Of a DNA stretch of 58,498 nucleotides, positions 41,953 to 51,172 are shown piece after piece (positions within the stretch are counted from its first letter, which is position 1; every line of letters begins with the position of its first letter). Source of the DNA: Lysobacteraceae bacterium (GTDB taxonomy: Bacteria; Pseudomonadota; Gammaproteobacteria; Xanthomonadales; Rhodanobacteraceae); contig JAGWNA010000015.1 of NCBI GenBank assembly GCA_028871555.1, positions 1-58,498 of the forward strand. Reading direction: 5' to 3'. The position numbers and the translations under genes were made by a program. The notes beneath the pieces are model-generated. The model was not told the DNA's origin. It searched no databases and was given only the letters and a program-made list of their open reading frames with translations.

Positions 41953-43299
41953 ATGAGCCTGCGCAGCCTGTTCGTCGACTTCAACAGCTACTTCGCCTCG
42001 GTGGAACAGCACGAGGATGCGTCGCTGCGCGGACGACCGGTGGGCGTGGTGCCGGTGGCCGCCGAAACCACCAGCCTGATCGCCGCCAGCTACGAGGCCA
42101 GGGCGTTCGGCGTGGGTACCGGCACGATGGTGCGCGAGGCGCGCCGGCGCTGCCCCGGCATCGTGATCCGCGTGGCGCGGCCGGAGCGCTACGTGGCCTG
42201 GCACCACCGGCTGATGGAGGCGATCGACCGCGCCATCCCGGTCGATCGCGTCGGCTCGATCGACGAGGTCGCCTGCGAGCTGGTCGGCCGCCAGCGCCGG
42301 CGCGAAGTGGCCGAGGAAATCGCCCGGCAGGTGAAGCGCGAGGTGGCGCTGGCCGCACCGGGCGGCGCGATCCGCTGCTCGATCGGCATCGCGCCGAACG
42401 ACTTCCTGGCCAAGACCGCCTCGGACATGAGGAAGCCCGACGGCCTCACCGTGATCGAGCTGGCCGACCTGCCGCACGCGCTGCATGGACTGGCACTGCG
42501 CGACCTGTGCGGCATCGGCCCGTCGATGGAAGCGCGCCTGCGCGAGGCGGGCATCGCCACCGTGGCGCAGCTCACCGCCGCGCCGAAGCATCTGCTTCGC
42601 CATGCCTGGGGCGGCATCGAGGGCGAGCGCATGTGGGGCCTGCTGCGCGGCGCCTGGCTGCCCGCCGCGCCCACCGCACGCGGCTCGATCGGCCACTCGC
42701 ATGTGCTCGGTCCGGAGCTGCGCACACCCGATGGCGCCCGCGCGGTGCTGAAGAAGCTGCTGGTGAAGGCGGCCATGCGGATGCGCCGCGAGGAAATGCT
42801 CAGCGGCGCGCTGGCCGTGCGCATCCGTTACGTGGGACACGACCTGCGCTGGGAACGCGACCTCGCCTTCGACCCCACCGACGACAGCCGCGAACTGCTG
42901 CGCCTGCTCAACGGCATGCTCGACAGCGGGCGCCGTCGCGGCCAGCTCCTGCCCGGCCCCGCCAACGCCACCCCGCTCTCGGTCAGCGTGACCCTGCTGC
43001 GCCTGGTGCCGCGCACGCAAAGCAGCGGCTCGCTGTTCGCGCCCACGCAAGCCACCCGCCGCATCGACGCCGTGCTCGACCGCATCAACGCGAAGTTCGG
43101 CTGCAACAAGCTCTACTTCGGCAGCATGCAACTCGCGCTGGCACACGACGCCGCACCGATGCGCATCCCGTTCAGCCGCGTCCCCGATGCCGGCAGCGAG
43201 AGCGAGGCCTGCCACGACGCGCTGTGGCTGCAGTCGCTGAACCGCTTCAAGGCGCTGGCCGAGGGCGAGCATCGCAAGCGGAAACGCAAGAACGACTGA
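41953..43299 (+). CDS. Divergent Y-family DNA polymerase
   Basis: A 448-residue Y-family polymerase distinct from the DinB at 49990-51081. The palm residues are present: D9 in FVDFNSYFASVEQ and D104-E105 in SIDEVA. The fingers contain AASYEARAFGV. The helix-hairpin-helix thumb contains LCGIGPSMEARLREAGI. The C-terminal part differs from DinB and ends in a Lys/Arg tail (HRKRKRKND). Such enzymes are described as DNA polymerase thumb-domain proteins in proteobacteria. It is probably active in translesion synthesis. The ATG has GGGAGACG nearby. Confidence 0.88.
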   Translation: MSLRSLFVDFNSYFASVEQHEDASLRGRPVGVVPVAAETTSLIAASYEARAFGVGTGTMVREARRRCPGIVIRVARPERYVAWHHRLMEAIDRAIPVDRVGSIDEVACELVGRQRRREVAEEIARQVKREVALAAPGGAIRCSIGIAPNDFLAKTASDMRKPDGLTVIELADLPHALHGLALRDLCGIGPSMEARLREAGIATVAQLTAAPKHLLRHAWGGIEGERMWGLLRGAWLPAAPTARGSIGHSHVLGPELRTPDGARAVLKKLLVKAAMRMRREEMLSGALAVRIRYVGHDLRWERDLAFDPTDDSRELLRLLNGMLDSGRRRGQLLPGPANATPLSVSVTLLRLVPRTQSSGSLFAPTQATRRIDAVLDRINAKFGCNKLYFGSMQLALAHDAAPMRIPFSRVPDAGSESEACHDALWLQSLNRFKALAEGEHRKRKRKND

Positions 43300-43329
43300 C
43301 CCCCGGTCGCCCCGCCATCCGCCTGCCGG

Positions 43330-44067
43330 TCACGAGACTTCCGCAGGCAGCGCCGCGATCGCCTGGCAGGCGTACGCCATCAGCGCCGGATCGATGCCGG
43401 TCTGCTTCTGCATGGTGTCCGCTTCCTGCTTGAACATGGTGTTGAGCGAGCGCTGGATGCCGACGTCGCCGCCGGTGAATTCGCGCACCAGAGTCCGCCA
43501 CTTCTGCGCCAGCGGGCGCACCTCGTCGCTGGTCGGATCCTTGCCCAGCTGCATGGCTGCCTGCATGCCGGCGATCACCTCCGGCCACGCCCGCTCGACC
43601 GCGCGGATGCGATCGGCGCCAAGCGTCTCGCCGCGCTTCTTGATGGTGTTCCACTGTTCGTTGCTGAGATAGTTTTCCATGAGCGTGCTTGCCTCGATGC
43701 TGGACAGAAGAGTGTCGACGTCGATCACCCCACCGGCAGCGAGCCGCTGCGCCAGGATTTCCAGGCGTGCCAGCAACGCATGCTGATGGGCGATCATCTG
43801 CCGCAGACGGATCACTTGCTGCTGCAACGCCGCCGCCAGCGAGGACGAATCGGCGTCGAGAGTGGTGCCGATGGCGTCGAGCGAGAGTCCGAGCGCCTTC
43901 AGCGACACGATGTACTGCAGTCGACGCAGCTCGACCTCGCCGTACAGCCGATAGCCGGCTCCGCTGCGCGCCGCCGGCCGCAGCAGGCCCAGCGTTTCGT
44001 AGTGGTGCAGGGCGCGCACGGTCAGGCCGGTGCGCCGCGAAACTTCGCCGACAGTGAGCAACTTCAT
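43330..44067 (-). CDS. MerR-family regulator with TipAS ligand-binding domain
   Basis: A 245-residue regulator: MerR winged helix (LLTVGEVSRRTGLTVRALHHYE, GYRLYGEVELRRLQYI), a coiled-coil dimer helix, then a TipAS-like domain (NYLSNEQWNTIKKRGE, EVIAGMQAAMQLGKDPTSDEV, FTGGDVGIQRSLNTMFKQ). TipAS domains bind thiopeptide or other drugs. The start has GGAGG five bases upstream. A promoter with the 19-base spacer typical of MerR control lies just upstream, so it should autoregulate. Confidence 0.92.
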   Translation of the reverse strand: MKLLTVGEVSRRTGLTVRALHHYETLGLLRPAARSGAGYRLYGEVELRRLQYIVSLKALGLSLDAIGTTLDADSSSLAAALQQQVIRLRQMIAHQHALLARLEILAQRLAAGGVIDVDTLLSSIEASTLMENYLSNEQWNTIKKRGETLGADRIRAVERAWPEVIAGMQAAMQLGKDPTSDEVRPLAQKWRTLVREFTGGDVGIQRSLNTMFKQEADTMQKQTGIDPALMAYACQAIAALPAEVS

Positions 44068-44090
44068 GATCCCTCCGATGCGGTGGCGAC

Positions 44091-44121
44091 ATCCTGCAAC
44101 CTCACGCTGCGTAAGAGTCAA
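44091..44121 (-). promoter_or_regulatory. MerR-type promoter with 19-bp spacer
   Basis: On the minus strand TTGACT (44116-44121) and CAGGAT (44091-44096) are separated by 19 bases. The spacer holds the imperfect dyad CTTACGCAGCGTGAGG. This overlong spacer with a dyad is the hallmark of MerR-activated promoters; it drives the MerR-TipAS gene. Confidence 0.55.
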
Positions 44122-44281
44122 GCCCGATCCGGCGCTGTTCGCAAGCTGGCATGCCGAGGCTTAATTTGAGAGCATTGCATCCGCTCGATGCACCATGATG
44201 CTCATCAGTTCGGGCGACGGGATTGACTCACCGCCACCGTGAAACCAATGATGGCAGCAACATGCTTCGGTGCATTCGACG

Positions 44282-45835
44282 ATGACTGATTCCACAACCA
44301 GATACTGGGATCGCGCTCAACGTTATCTGGCCAGCGGCCAGACGACCGCGGCGCGCATTGCCCTCGAATCCCTGCTGCAACGCAATCCGGCACATATCCC
44401 TTCGCTGCTTACCCTGATGGTCGTCGCACTGGCGGAAGATCGCATGCGCGCTGCCACGACGCTTGCGCTGACCGCCGCGCAGCATCTGCCGGACGATCCC
44501 GTGTTGATCACCGACGTCGCCGATGCGTTGCTGCAGGTTGGCGAGCCGGTGGTGGCACGAACCTGCATGGATCACCCTGCCCTGACGGATGCCGGCGATG
44601 CCGCCGTGCTGGCGCGATCGGCGAAATTGCGACAGGTCGTAGGCGATCATGCGCAGGCACTGACGCTGCTCAATCGCGCCGACGCGGAAGGCCTGAACAC
44701 CCCGGAGTTCAGGTTCGATCTCGGCCAGGAGTTGATATTCAACGGGCATTTGCAGGAAGGCGAGATCGAATTCGGCAAGAGCCTCGCCTTGCGGCCATCC
44801 CACGGCCTGACCGCGCTGGCGCTGGCGCGACTGCGCAAGCAGACGCCGCAGCACAATCACCTGCAGGATCTGAAGCTGCAGTTGCAGGGCGTGCAGCAGG
44901 GCAGCGAGGATCATGCGGCGCTGGAATTCGCGCTGCACAAGGAACTGGAGGACCTCGGCCGCTACGACGAGGCGTGGGAGGCCCTGGTGCGCGCCAATGA
45001 CGTCATGTACGCACGCCAGCGGCACGACCCGCAGTACGCATGGCACCTGTTCAACAGCCTGATCGAACGTTGCACACCGCAATTCCTGCAGCCGGCGGAT
45101 GTCGTGCACGAAGGGCCGCAGCCGATTTTCATCATCGGCATGCCCCGCTCCGGAACGACCCTGCTCGAGCGCGTCCTGAGCAATCATCCGCAGGTGAGCT
45201 CGGCCGGCGAGCTCAATGATTTCGCCCTGCAGCTGCGCTGGGCCGCCGACCACGGCAAGACCCTGGACGAACACATCGTGCAACGCTTGCCCGATCTGGA
45301 TTACGCACAGATCGGGCGGCGCTACCTGGAGCGGACTCAGTGGCGGGCCCGGGGCAGGAGATTTTTCGTCGACAAGCTGCCGCGCAACTGGATGGCCGCC
45401 GGCATGATCCGCCGTGCGCTGCCCCAGGCACCCATCCTCAACCTGGTCCGCGACCCGATGGATGTGTGCTTCTCCAATTACCGCACGTGGGTCATGGGCG
45501 AATCGTTTCCGTGGAGTTACAACCTCGGGGCGCTCGCCGCGCATTACCTGCAATACAGGCGCGTGATGGCCCATTGGCACACGGCGATGCCCGGGCAGAT
45601 TCTCGATGTGCCCTACGCCGAACTGGTGCGCGATCCGGAAACGACGACACGCAAGGTGCTTGCGCATTGCGGCCTGGAATGGGACCCGGGCTGCATTGAC
45701 ATAACCCGCAACCGGGCCGCGGTTGCCACCCTCAGCGTGGCGCAGGTGCGGGAACCGATCCACCAGCGGTTTTTCGAAGAGTGGCGGCATTATGAAAAGC
45801 AGTTGCTGCCATTGCGCGAGGCGATCGCCGATTAG
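44282..45835 (+). CDS. TPR-containing sulfotransferase family protein
   Basis: A 517-residue protein. Residues about 1-240 are TPR-like helical repeats (AARIALESLLQRNPAHIPSL, QALTLLNRADAEGL). The C-terminal half is a sulfotransferase-type fold with the 5'-phosphosulfate loop IIGMPRSGTTLLERVLS and the 3'-phosphate segment NLVRDPMDVCFSNYRT. PAPS is the expected donor; the acceptor is unknown. No clear ribosome site; GTG at 44270 is an alternative start. Confidence 0.85.
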   Translation: MTDSTTRYWDRAQRYLASGQTTAARIALESLLQRNPAHIPSLLTLMVVALAEDRMRAATTLALTAAQHLPDDPVLITDVADALLQVGEPVVARTCMDHPALTDAGDAAVLARSAKLRQVVGDHAQALTLLNRADAEGLNTPEFRFDLGQELIFNGHLQEGEIEFGKSLALRPSHGLTALALARLRKQTPQHNHLQDLKLQLQGVQQGSEDHAALEFALHKELEDLGRYDEAWEALVRANDVMYARQRHDPQYAWHLFNSLIERCTPQFLQPADVVHEGPQPIFIIGMPRSGTTLLERVLSNHPQVSSAGELNDFALQLRWAADHGKTLDEHIVQRLPDLDYAQIGRRYLERTQWRARGRRFFVDKLPRNWMAAGMIRRALPQAPILNLVRDPMDVCFSNYRTWVMGESFPWSYNLGALAAHYLQYRRVMAHWHTAMPGQILDVPYAELVRDPETTTRKVLAHCGLEWDPGCIDITRNRAAVATLSVAQVREPIHQRFFEEWRHYEKQLLPLREAIAD

Positions 45836-45849
45836 TGTAGGCTGCAATT

Positions 45850-45990
45850 TCAAACCTGAGCCTTTCCTTGACCGGCCTGCAATTTCCAAAGAAAGTAGCC
45901 CTTCTTATCGCTGATTTCGCCCTGGTCTTTGAGCTGTGCGACGCGGTCAGCAATCATGGCTCTCTCGCGATCCCTGTGGCTGATTTTCAC
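45850..45990 (-). CDS. Possible 46-codon ORF of unknown origin
   Basis: From GTG at 45988-45990 the frame reads VKISHRDRERAMIADRVAQL, then EISDKKGYFLWKLQAGQGKAQ. It is protein-like (charged helix, then FLWKL) and lies in DNA with lower G+C than its surroundings. It may be a leftover of a transferred gene. Not recognised. Confidence 0.3.
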   Translation of the reverse strand: MKISHRDRERAMIADRVAQLKDQGEISDKKGYFLWKLQAGQGKAQV

Positions 45991-46257
45991 ACGCTCACCG
46001 GTTGAGCCGGTGCGACCTCGGGTTCTTCGGCAGGTGCTTGAGCTTGGCGCAGACGGGGCGGCTGATGGTGATCGGGGGCGCGTCGGTGCCGTGGCCCTTG
46101 GCGCGTGCCATGACGGCCCGGATGCGCCCGTTGATCGCTTCGGCGAAGCCTCGGTGACCGTTCGGTCGGTGCGTGGCGCAGTCACCTCGCGCAACCGCTC
46201 CTTGCGTCGCCATGCCGGCGCCGTCTCTTTTCCCTTCCGGTTCGCCCCGCGCACCGG
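45991..46257 (-). other. Non-conserved stretch with protein-like fragments
   Basis: No intact gene is supported. One minus-strand frame reads GFAEAINGRIRAVMARAKGHG, which faintly resembles the end of some transposases (E-x-N-x-K/R-I-K pattern). It stops at 45995. Together with the ORF at 45850-45990 this suggests remnants of inserted DNA. Confidence 0.25.
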
Positions 46258-48402
46258 TCACGGCCGCACTCGCCGGTTCGCCAGCGTCGCCGCCTCCACG
46301 AATCCGCCGAACGGGATGTCGGTGATCCCGACCAGCCCGATATGGCTGTTCTCGCCGTCGAGCAGGCGGCCGGTGACGGGCTGGTCGACGTACTCGAACC
46401 AGTGCGCGCCGACGATGGATGGATCGGCTGCCGCCGCGGCGATGAACTTCGCGTAGGCTTCGCCGCGCTGCGCCTCGTTCCACACCGGAACGACGCCTTT
46501 GCCGAACGGGCCGCGATCGTCCGATCCGAAGTGGAATTCGCTGATCAGCACCGGCTTGTCGAGCCGGCGCATCGCCGCCGCGTCGAAGCCGTGCCGCGGC
46601 AGGTCGGCGTAGACGTTGAAGCTGACCACGTCGCAGTAGCGCGCGCAGGCGGCCACCGTTTCGGGCGTGTTCACCGCGAAGCGGCCGCCGAGAAAAAGAT
46701 GATGCGGGTCGGCGCGGTGGATCGCCTGCGCCACGGTGCGGAAATAGGCATCGGCATAGCGGCGCAGCCAGGTGCTGTAGTCGCGCGCGATCGCCGGGTG
46801 CGCCTCGTCCGGCGCGGGCGCGGCGAAGCCGGTGGCGTTCAGCGCGTCCCACGAGGTCAGCGCGATGCCCCACGCGGAGGCCAGCGTTTCCGGCGCCGCG
46901 TACCGCTTGCGCAGCATCGCGATGAACGCGCGCTTGGCAGGGCTGTTCGCGCTCCCGGCCAGCGTGCCCAGCGCCAGCCCCCAGCGGCCTTGCGGACCCG
47001 TGCCGACCCAGGCCAGTTCGTTGTCGGCGAAGTAGCCGAGCAGGTACGGGTCGTCGCGCACGTCGGCGCCGGCCTTCGCCGTCGCGCGCTCGGCCGCCTG
47101 CACGAAACGCGGGTCGAACGGGTCGGGCATGCGGCCCCAGTAGTCAAAGCCGGTGGCGACATTGGCATAGTCGCCCACGATGTTGATCGAGCGCGTGTAC
47201 GGCAGCCGATGCGCCCGGCCCAGTGCCGGATCGCTCCAGTTGCCGATGGTGTTGAAGCCCCAGGCCTGCAGTCGCTCCAGCGTGCGCTTGCGCCATGCCG
47301 CAAGCCAGCGGCTGCCGTCGGCGCGGTAAAGATTCGCCGCGTAGAAATCGAACCAGCGGCCGTGATTGTCGCCGACGCCCCGGCTGGCGCCCTGCTCCGC
47401 CCGGCGGCTGTCGCCAGTGCCGTAAAAGGCCGCCCATGCGCCACGATCGGGCGGCAGGCCGGCAAACATGAACCGGCGGCCTTCGACATAGCTGCGCCCG
47501 CCATCGGGCGCCACGGCATTCACGCCCAGCGAGAAGAACGCATGGCCGTCGGGCGTGACCAGCCGCCAGCGGCCGTCGCGCTTCTGCGCATGGAACCAGC
47601 CGGTCCGCTCAAGGCCGTGGACGTCCAGACGTCCGCCGTATTCGTCCACATCCGCCGGCGGCGGCAACTTGTCCAGCCCGGCCTGCTCGCGTGCGTGCGC
47701 GGCACGCAAGGCGGCATCGGAGTCGATCTTCTCCGGCCAGCGGCCGCGCGTGAATTGCCCGTAGCGGTCGACGATGCCGGCATACGCATCGTGCAGCGCC
47801 GGTTCGCCCGGCGCGGTATCGACGCGTCCGAACAACACCGTCTGCACCGCCTGCGGCGCCGGCATGCCGAACCGGATCGCGCTGACTCGATGCAGATCCA
47901 GCGCACCCTCGACCGTGGTGGCCAGCAGGGTGCGCCGGCCGTGCTCGTCGAACGGCATCGGCGGGCCGGCCTGCATGCCCGATGCGCGCGGCGACACGGC
48001 GTGCAATGGCACCACCAGCGTCTGCGCGGGCCCCGCCGGCAGCGCGACCGTCGCATGCAGGTGGTGCCCGCCGTCGGCACCATCGATATCGACGCTGAGC
48101 GTGACCGCCCACGGCATCGCATTCTGCACGCGCACCCGCAGCTCGCCCCGGCCGGCCCAGTCCCACGCCTTGCCCGCCGGCGCGATGCGGATCTGCGGCT
48201 GCGCCGCCGGCTGGAACGCATAACGCCGCTGCGCCACGCCGTCGCCGGCATGCTCGAGCGCGCCGACCCGCCGCACATGATCGAGGGTGAAACGGGCCGC
48301 CGCCGCGGGGTTGGCCATATCGGCCACGACCGGCACCGCCTGGGCATGGCAGGCACCCAGCGCGCACAGACACAGCAGCCCGATCGATACACGACGTTTC
48401 AT
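46258..48402 (-). CDS. GH50-type glycoside hydrolase (beta-agarase-like), exported
   Basis: A 714-residue secreted enzyme. The signal sequence MKRRVSIGLLCLCALGAC ends in LGAC, so it may be a lipoprotein. The first ~250 residues form a beta-rich domain; the catalytic TIM barrel follows. GH50-like motifs are visible: GYFADNELAW (probable acid/base Glu462), LISEFHFGSDDRG (probable nucleophile Glu622) and GAHWFEYVDQPVTGR with DGENSHIGLV. GH50 enzymes cleave beta-agarose or related galactans; the substrate here is not certain. The ATG at 48400-48402 places the signal peptide correctly. The APC permease gene lies upstream past a REP. Confidence 0.82.
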   Translation of the reverse strand: MKRRVSIGLLCLCALGACHAQAVPVVADMANPAAAARFTLDHVRRVGALEHAGDGVAQRRYAFQPAAQPQIRIAPAGKAWDWAGRGELRVRVQNAMPWAVTLSVDIDGADGGHHLHATVALPAGPAQTLVVPLHAVSPRASGMQAGPPMPFDEHGRRTLLATTVEGALDLHRVSAIRFGMPAPQAVQTVLFGRVDTAPGEPALHDAYAGIVDRYGQFTRGRWPEKIDSDAALRAAHAREQAGLDKLPPPADVDEYGGRLDVHGLERTGWFHAQKRDGRWRLVTPDGHAFFSLGVNAVAPDGGRSYVEGRRFMFAGLPPDRGAWAAFYGTGDSRRAEQGASRGVGDNHGRWFDFYAANLYRADGSRWLAAWRKRTLERLQAWGFNTIGNWSDPALGRAHRLPYTRSINIVGDYANVATGFDYWGRMPDPFDPRFVQAAERATAKAGADVRDDPYLLGYFADNELAWVGTGPQGRWGLALGTLAGSANSPAKRAFIAMLRKRYAAPETLASAWGIALTSWDALNATGFAAPAPDEAHPAIARDYSTWLRRYADAYFRTVAQAIHRADPHHLFLGGRFAVNTPETVAACARYCDVVSFNVYADLPRHGFDAAAMRRLDKPVLISEFHFGSDDRGPFGKGVVPVWNEAQRGEAYAKFIAAAAADPSIVGAHWFEYVDQPVTGRLLDGENSHIGLVGITDIPFGGFVEAATLANRRVRP

Positions 48403-48426
48403 CGACAACACTCCGCGCGACTTGCC

Positions 48427-48502
48427 GTAGGAGCGCACCCTGTGCGCGAATGCTTTTTCGCGATGCTTTTTAAAAGCTTTCGCGCACAGGGTGCGCTCCT
48501 AC
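48427..48502. repeat. REP family 1 element between APC permease and GH50 genes
   Basis: Arms GTAGGAGCGCACCCTGTGCG then CGAA (48427-48450) and the matching right arm ending CTCCTAC (48502) are identical over 24 bases. It lies upstream of the GH50 gene and downstream of the permease gene. Confidence 0.92.
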
Positions 48503-48517
48503 GCAGATCCGACGATG

Positions 48518-49849
48518 CTACGCTGCGCGGGTGCGCGACCAGCGCCGCCAGCCGTGATACACCGGCACGCCCAGCGCGATGATGACCAGGCTCATGCCGG
48601 CATCGCGCGGCGTGTGGATCGCGGTGGCCACGATCACGCCGAGCACGGTGACCACGAACAGCAGCGGCAGCAGCGGATACAACGGCACGCGGTACGGCGA
48701 TGGCTGGTCGAAGAAATGCCGGCGATACCAGAACAGCGTGGCGATGCCGAACACATGCGCCAGCCACTCGCCCACCGTGGTGTAGTCCAGCAGCTGGCCG
48801 AAGCTGCCGGACAGCGTCAGCACGATCGCCCACAGACCCAGCGCCGCCAGCGCGATCTGCGGCGCGCGGGTGCGCGGTTCGATGCGCCCGGCGGCGCGGA
48901 AGAACATGCCGTCGGCGCCCATCGTCTGCAGCACGCGCGCGCCGCCGGCGATCGCGATGTTGCAGTAGCCGAAGGTGGAGCAGGCGATGCCGACCGCGAT
49001 CACCGTGGCGCCGCGTTCGCCGAACAGGCGCCGCATCAGGTCCGCCGCCGGCGCCTCGCTGGCGGCCAGACCGGCATGGCCCAGCCCGGCCAGGTAGGCG
49101 ACGTTGACCAGCACGTAGCAGGCCACCACGCCGGCCATGCCCATGCCCAGCGCCCGCGGCAGGGTGCGCTGCGGATTGCGCACCTCGCCGGCCAGATCGT
49201 TGAGGTAATGGAAGCCGCCGTAGGCAAACAGCACCGGCAGCAGCGCGCCGAGAAACGCTCCGGATGGCACCGGATGCGCCGCATCCGCCGCCAGCGCCAG
49301 GCCCGGATGCCCATGCGCCAGCGCCAGCCCGACCACCACCAGTAAGGCGATCGCCGCCAGCTTCAGCACGGTGAAGATGTTCTGCACGATCGAACCGGCG
49401 CGGATGCCGAACAGGTTGACGCCGACGATGAAGGCGATCGCACCCACCGCCACCGGCTTGATATACGCCGCCGGCAGACCGGTCGAGGCGCAGAAATAGT
49501 CGGCGAACGTGGTCGCCACCGCGGCCACGCTGCCGGGGTAGTTGATCAGCGCCATGGTCCAGCCGAACAGGAACGCCGGCAGCCTGCCGAACGCCTCGCG
49601 CAGGTAGACGTAGGTGCCGCCCGCCTGCGGCCGCCGCGCGCCGAGCTCGGCGTAGCACAGCACCCCGGCCAGCGTCAGCAGGCCGCCGATCGCCCACAGC
49701 ATCAGCACCTGGGCGCCGGAGCCGGTGCGCTCGGCCACCGTGGCCGGGGTGCGGAAAATGCCCGCCCCGATCACGCCGCCGATCACGATCATCGCCGCGT
49801 CCCAGACTCCCAGGCGGCGGACATAGGTGGTGCCGGGTTCGGTCTTCAT
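48518..49849 (-). CDS. APC-superfamily amino acid permease
   Basis: A 443-residue transporter with about 12 helices. The first helix contains IVIGGVIGAGIFRTPATVA, the APC substrate-binding loop. QAGGTYVYLREAFG, FGWTMALINYPGSVAAV and GGFHYLNDLAGEVRNPQRTLPRAL are family features. The last matches exchangers and permeases of the LAT/APC type. Substrate unknown. Either ATG at 49847-49849 or ATG four codons earlier could be the start. It may share a transcript with the GH50 gene. Confidence 0.88.
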   Translation of the reverse strand: MKTEPGTTYVRRLGVWDAAMIVIGGVIGAGIFRTPATVAERTGSGAQVLMLWAIGGLLTLAGVLCYAELGARRPQAGGTYVYLREAFGRLPAFLFGWTMALINYPGSVAAVATTFADYFCASTGLPAAYIKPVAVGAIAFIVGVNLFGIRAGSIVQNIFTVLKLAAIALLVVVGLALAHGHPGLALAADAAHPVPSGAFLGALLPVLFAYGGFHYLNDLAGEVRNPQRTLPRALGMGMAGVVACYVLVNVAYLAGLGHAGLAASEAPAADLMRRLFGERGATVIAVGIACSTFGYCNIAIAGGARVLQTMGADGMFFRAAGRIEPRTRAPQIALAALGLWAIVLTLSGSFGQLLDYTTVGEWLAHVFGIATLFWYRRHFFDQPSPYRVPLYPLLPLLFVVTVLGVIVATAIHTPRDAGMSLVIIALGVPVYHGWRRWSRTRAA

Positions 49850-49989
49850 GGCGGCTACCATGCCATTGTGCGGACGGTTTCAGCCAGCCCCCCGCCGGGA
49901 GCGGCGGCGGCTGCAGCTTTTCCGCGCCGGATCGAAGCCGCCCCGCCCCGTTTTTGCCAAGCCGGAAATCACGCTTCACCATCACCGCC

Positions 49990-51081
49990 ATGAACCCGCC
50001 CCCGCCCCGCAAGATCATCCACATCGACATGGACGCGTTCTACGCATCGGTGGAGCAGCGCGACGACCCCTCGCTGCGCGGCAAGCCGGTGGCGGTGGCA
50101 TGGCGCGGCGCGCGTTCGGTGGTGTGTGCGGCCAGCTACGAGGCGCGCGTGTTCGGCGTGCGCTCGGCGATGCCGGCCGTGCGGGCCGAGCGGCTGTGCC
50201 CGCAGCTGGTGTTCGTGCCGCCGGATTTCGCGCGCTACAAGGCGGTGTCGCGGCAGATCCGCGAGATCTTCGCGCGGCATACCGGGCTGGTCGAACCGCT
50301 GTCGCTGGACGAAGCCTATCTCGACGTGACGGTGACGCTGAGCGGGCTGCCCTCGGCCACCGCCACCGCCGAGGCGATCCGCGCGGCGATCCGTGCGCAG
50401 ACGCAGCTCACCGCCTCGGCCGGGGTGGCGCCGAACAAGTTCCTGGCCAAGATCGCCTCGGACTGGAACAAGCCCGATGGGCTGTTCGTGATCCGCCCGC
50501 GGCAGGTCGAGGCGTTCCTCACTCCGTTGCCGGTCGGCCGCCTGCCCGGCGTGGGCAAGGTGATGGAAGCGAAACTCGCCGCGCTCGGCGTCGCCACCGT
50601 CGGCGACTTGCGCACGCTCGCGCTGGCCGTACTGGAGCAGCGCTTCGGCCGCTGGGGCCGGCGCCTGCACGAGCTGGCACGCGGCATCGACGAGCACCCC
50701 GTGCAACCGGAGCGCCCGACGTTGCAGATTTCCGCCGAGGACACCTTCGAGCACGACCTGCGGCTGGACGAACTCGAGACACACATCCGCCGCCTCGCCG
50801 AAAAGACCTGGGCCGGTTACCTCAAGGAAAGGGAACGTGTCGCCCGCACCGTGGTGCTGAAGCTGAAGACATCCGACTTCCACACGCTCACCCGCAGCCT
50901 GACCCCGGCGACGCGGCCGATGTCGGCCGGCGAAGTGGCCGACATCGCCTGCGCCCTGCGCGATCGCGTGGACCGCGCCGACGACGACCGCTACCGGCTG
51001 GTCGGCGTGGGCCTGTCCGGCTTCGTCGATCGCGACAGCTACCAGGCGCAGAGCGACCTGTTCGACAAACTGCCAACCTGA
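49990..51081 (+). CDS. dinB: DNA polymerase IV
   Basis: A 363-residue DinB (E. coli 351). Catalytic motifs are IHIDMDAFYASVEQRDD and LSLDEAYLDVT (Asp and Asp-Glu). The little finger includes SAEDTFEHDL. The end carries QSDLF, a beta-clamp-binding motif of the QxxLF type, which fixes the C-terminus. It makes short error-prone extensions past damage. Two Y-family polymerases occur within 10 kb in this window. Confidence 0.96.
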   Translation: MNPPPPRKIIHIDMDAFYASVEQRDDPSLRGKPVAVAWRGARSVVCAASYEARVFGVRSAMPAVRAERLCPQLVFVPPDFARYKAVSRQIREIFARHTGLVEPLSLDEAYLDVTVTLSGLPSATATAEAIRAAIRAQTQLTASAGVAPNKFLAKIASDWNKPDGLFVIRPRQVEAFLTPLPVGRLPGVGKVMEAKLAALGVATVGDLRTLALAVLEQRFGRWGRRLHELARGIDEHPVQPERPTLQISAEDTFEHDLRLDELETHIRRLAEKTWAGYLKERERVARTVVLKLKTSDFHTLTRSLTPATRPMSAGEVADIACALRDRVDRADDDRYRLVGVGLSGFVDRDSYQAQSDLFDKLPT

Positions 51082-51088
51082 TGCTTCC

Positions 51089-51163
51089 GCAGGAGCGCAC
51101 CCTGTGCGCGAATGCCCTCCGTGATGCAACGAAAAAGCATTCGCGCACAAGGTGCGCTCCTAC
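51089..51163. repeat. REP family 1 element between dinB and natB-like gene
   Basis: GCAGGAGCGCACCCTGTGCG (from 51089) and CGCGCACAAGGTGCGCTCC then TAC (to 51163) are the arms; two mismatches occur over about 27 bases. It fills the space between two convergent genes and ends 10 bases from the permease stop. Confidence 0.88.
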
Positions 51164-51172
51164 GGGTACGGC

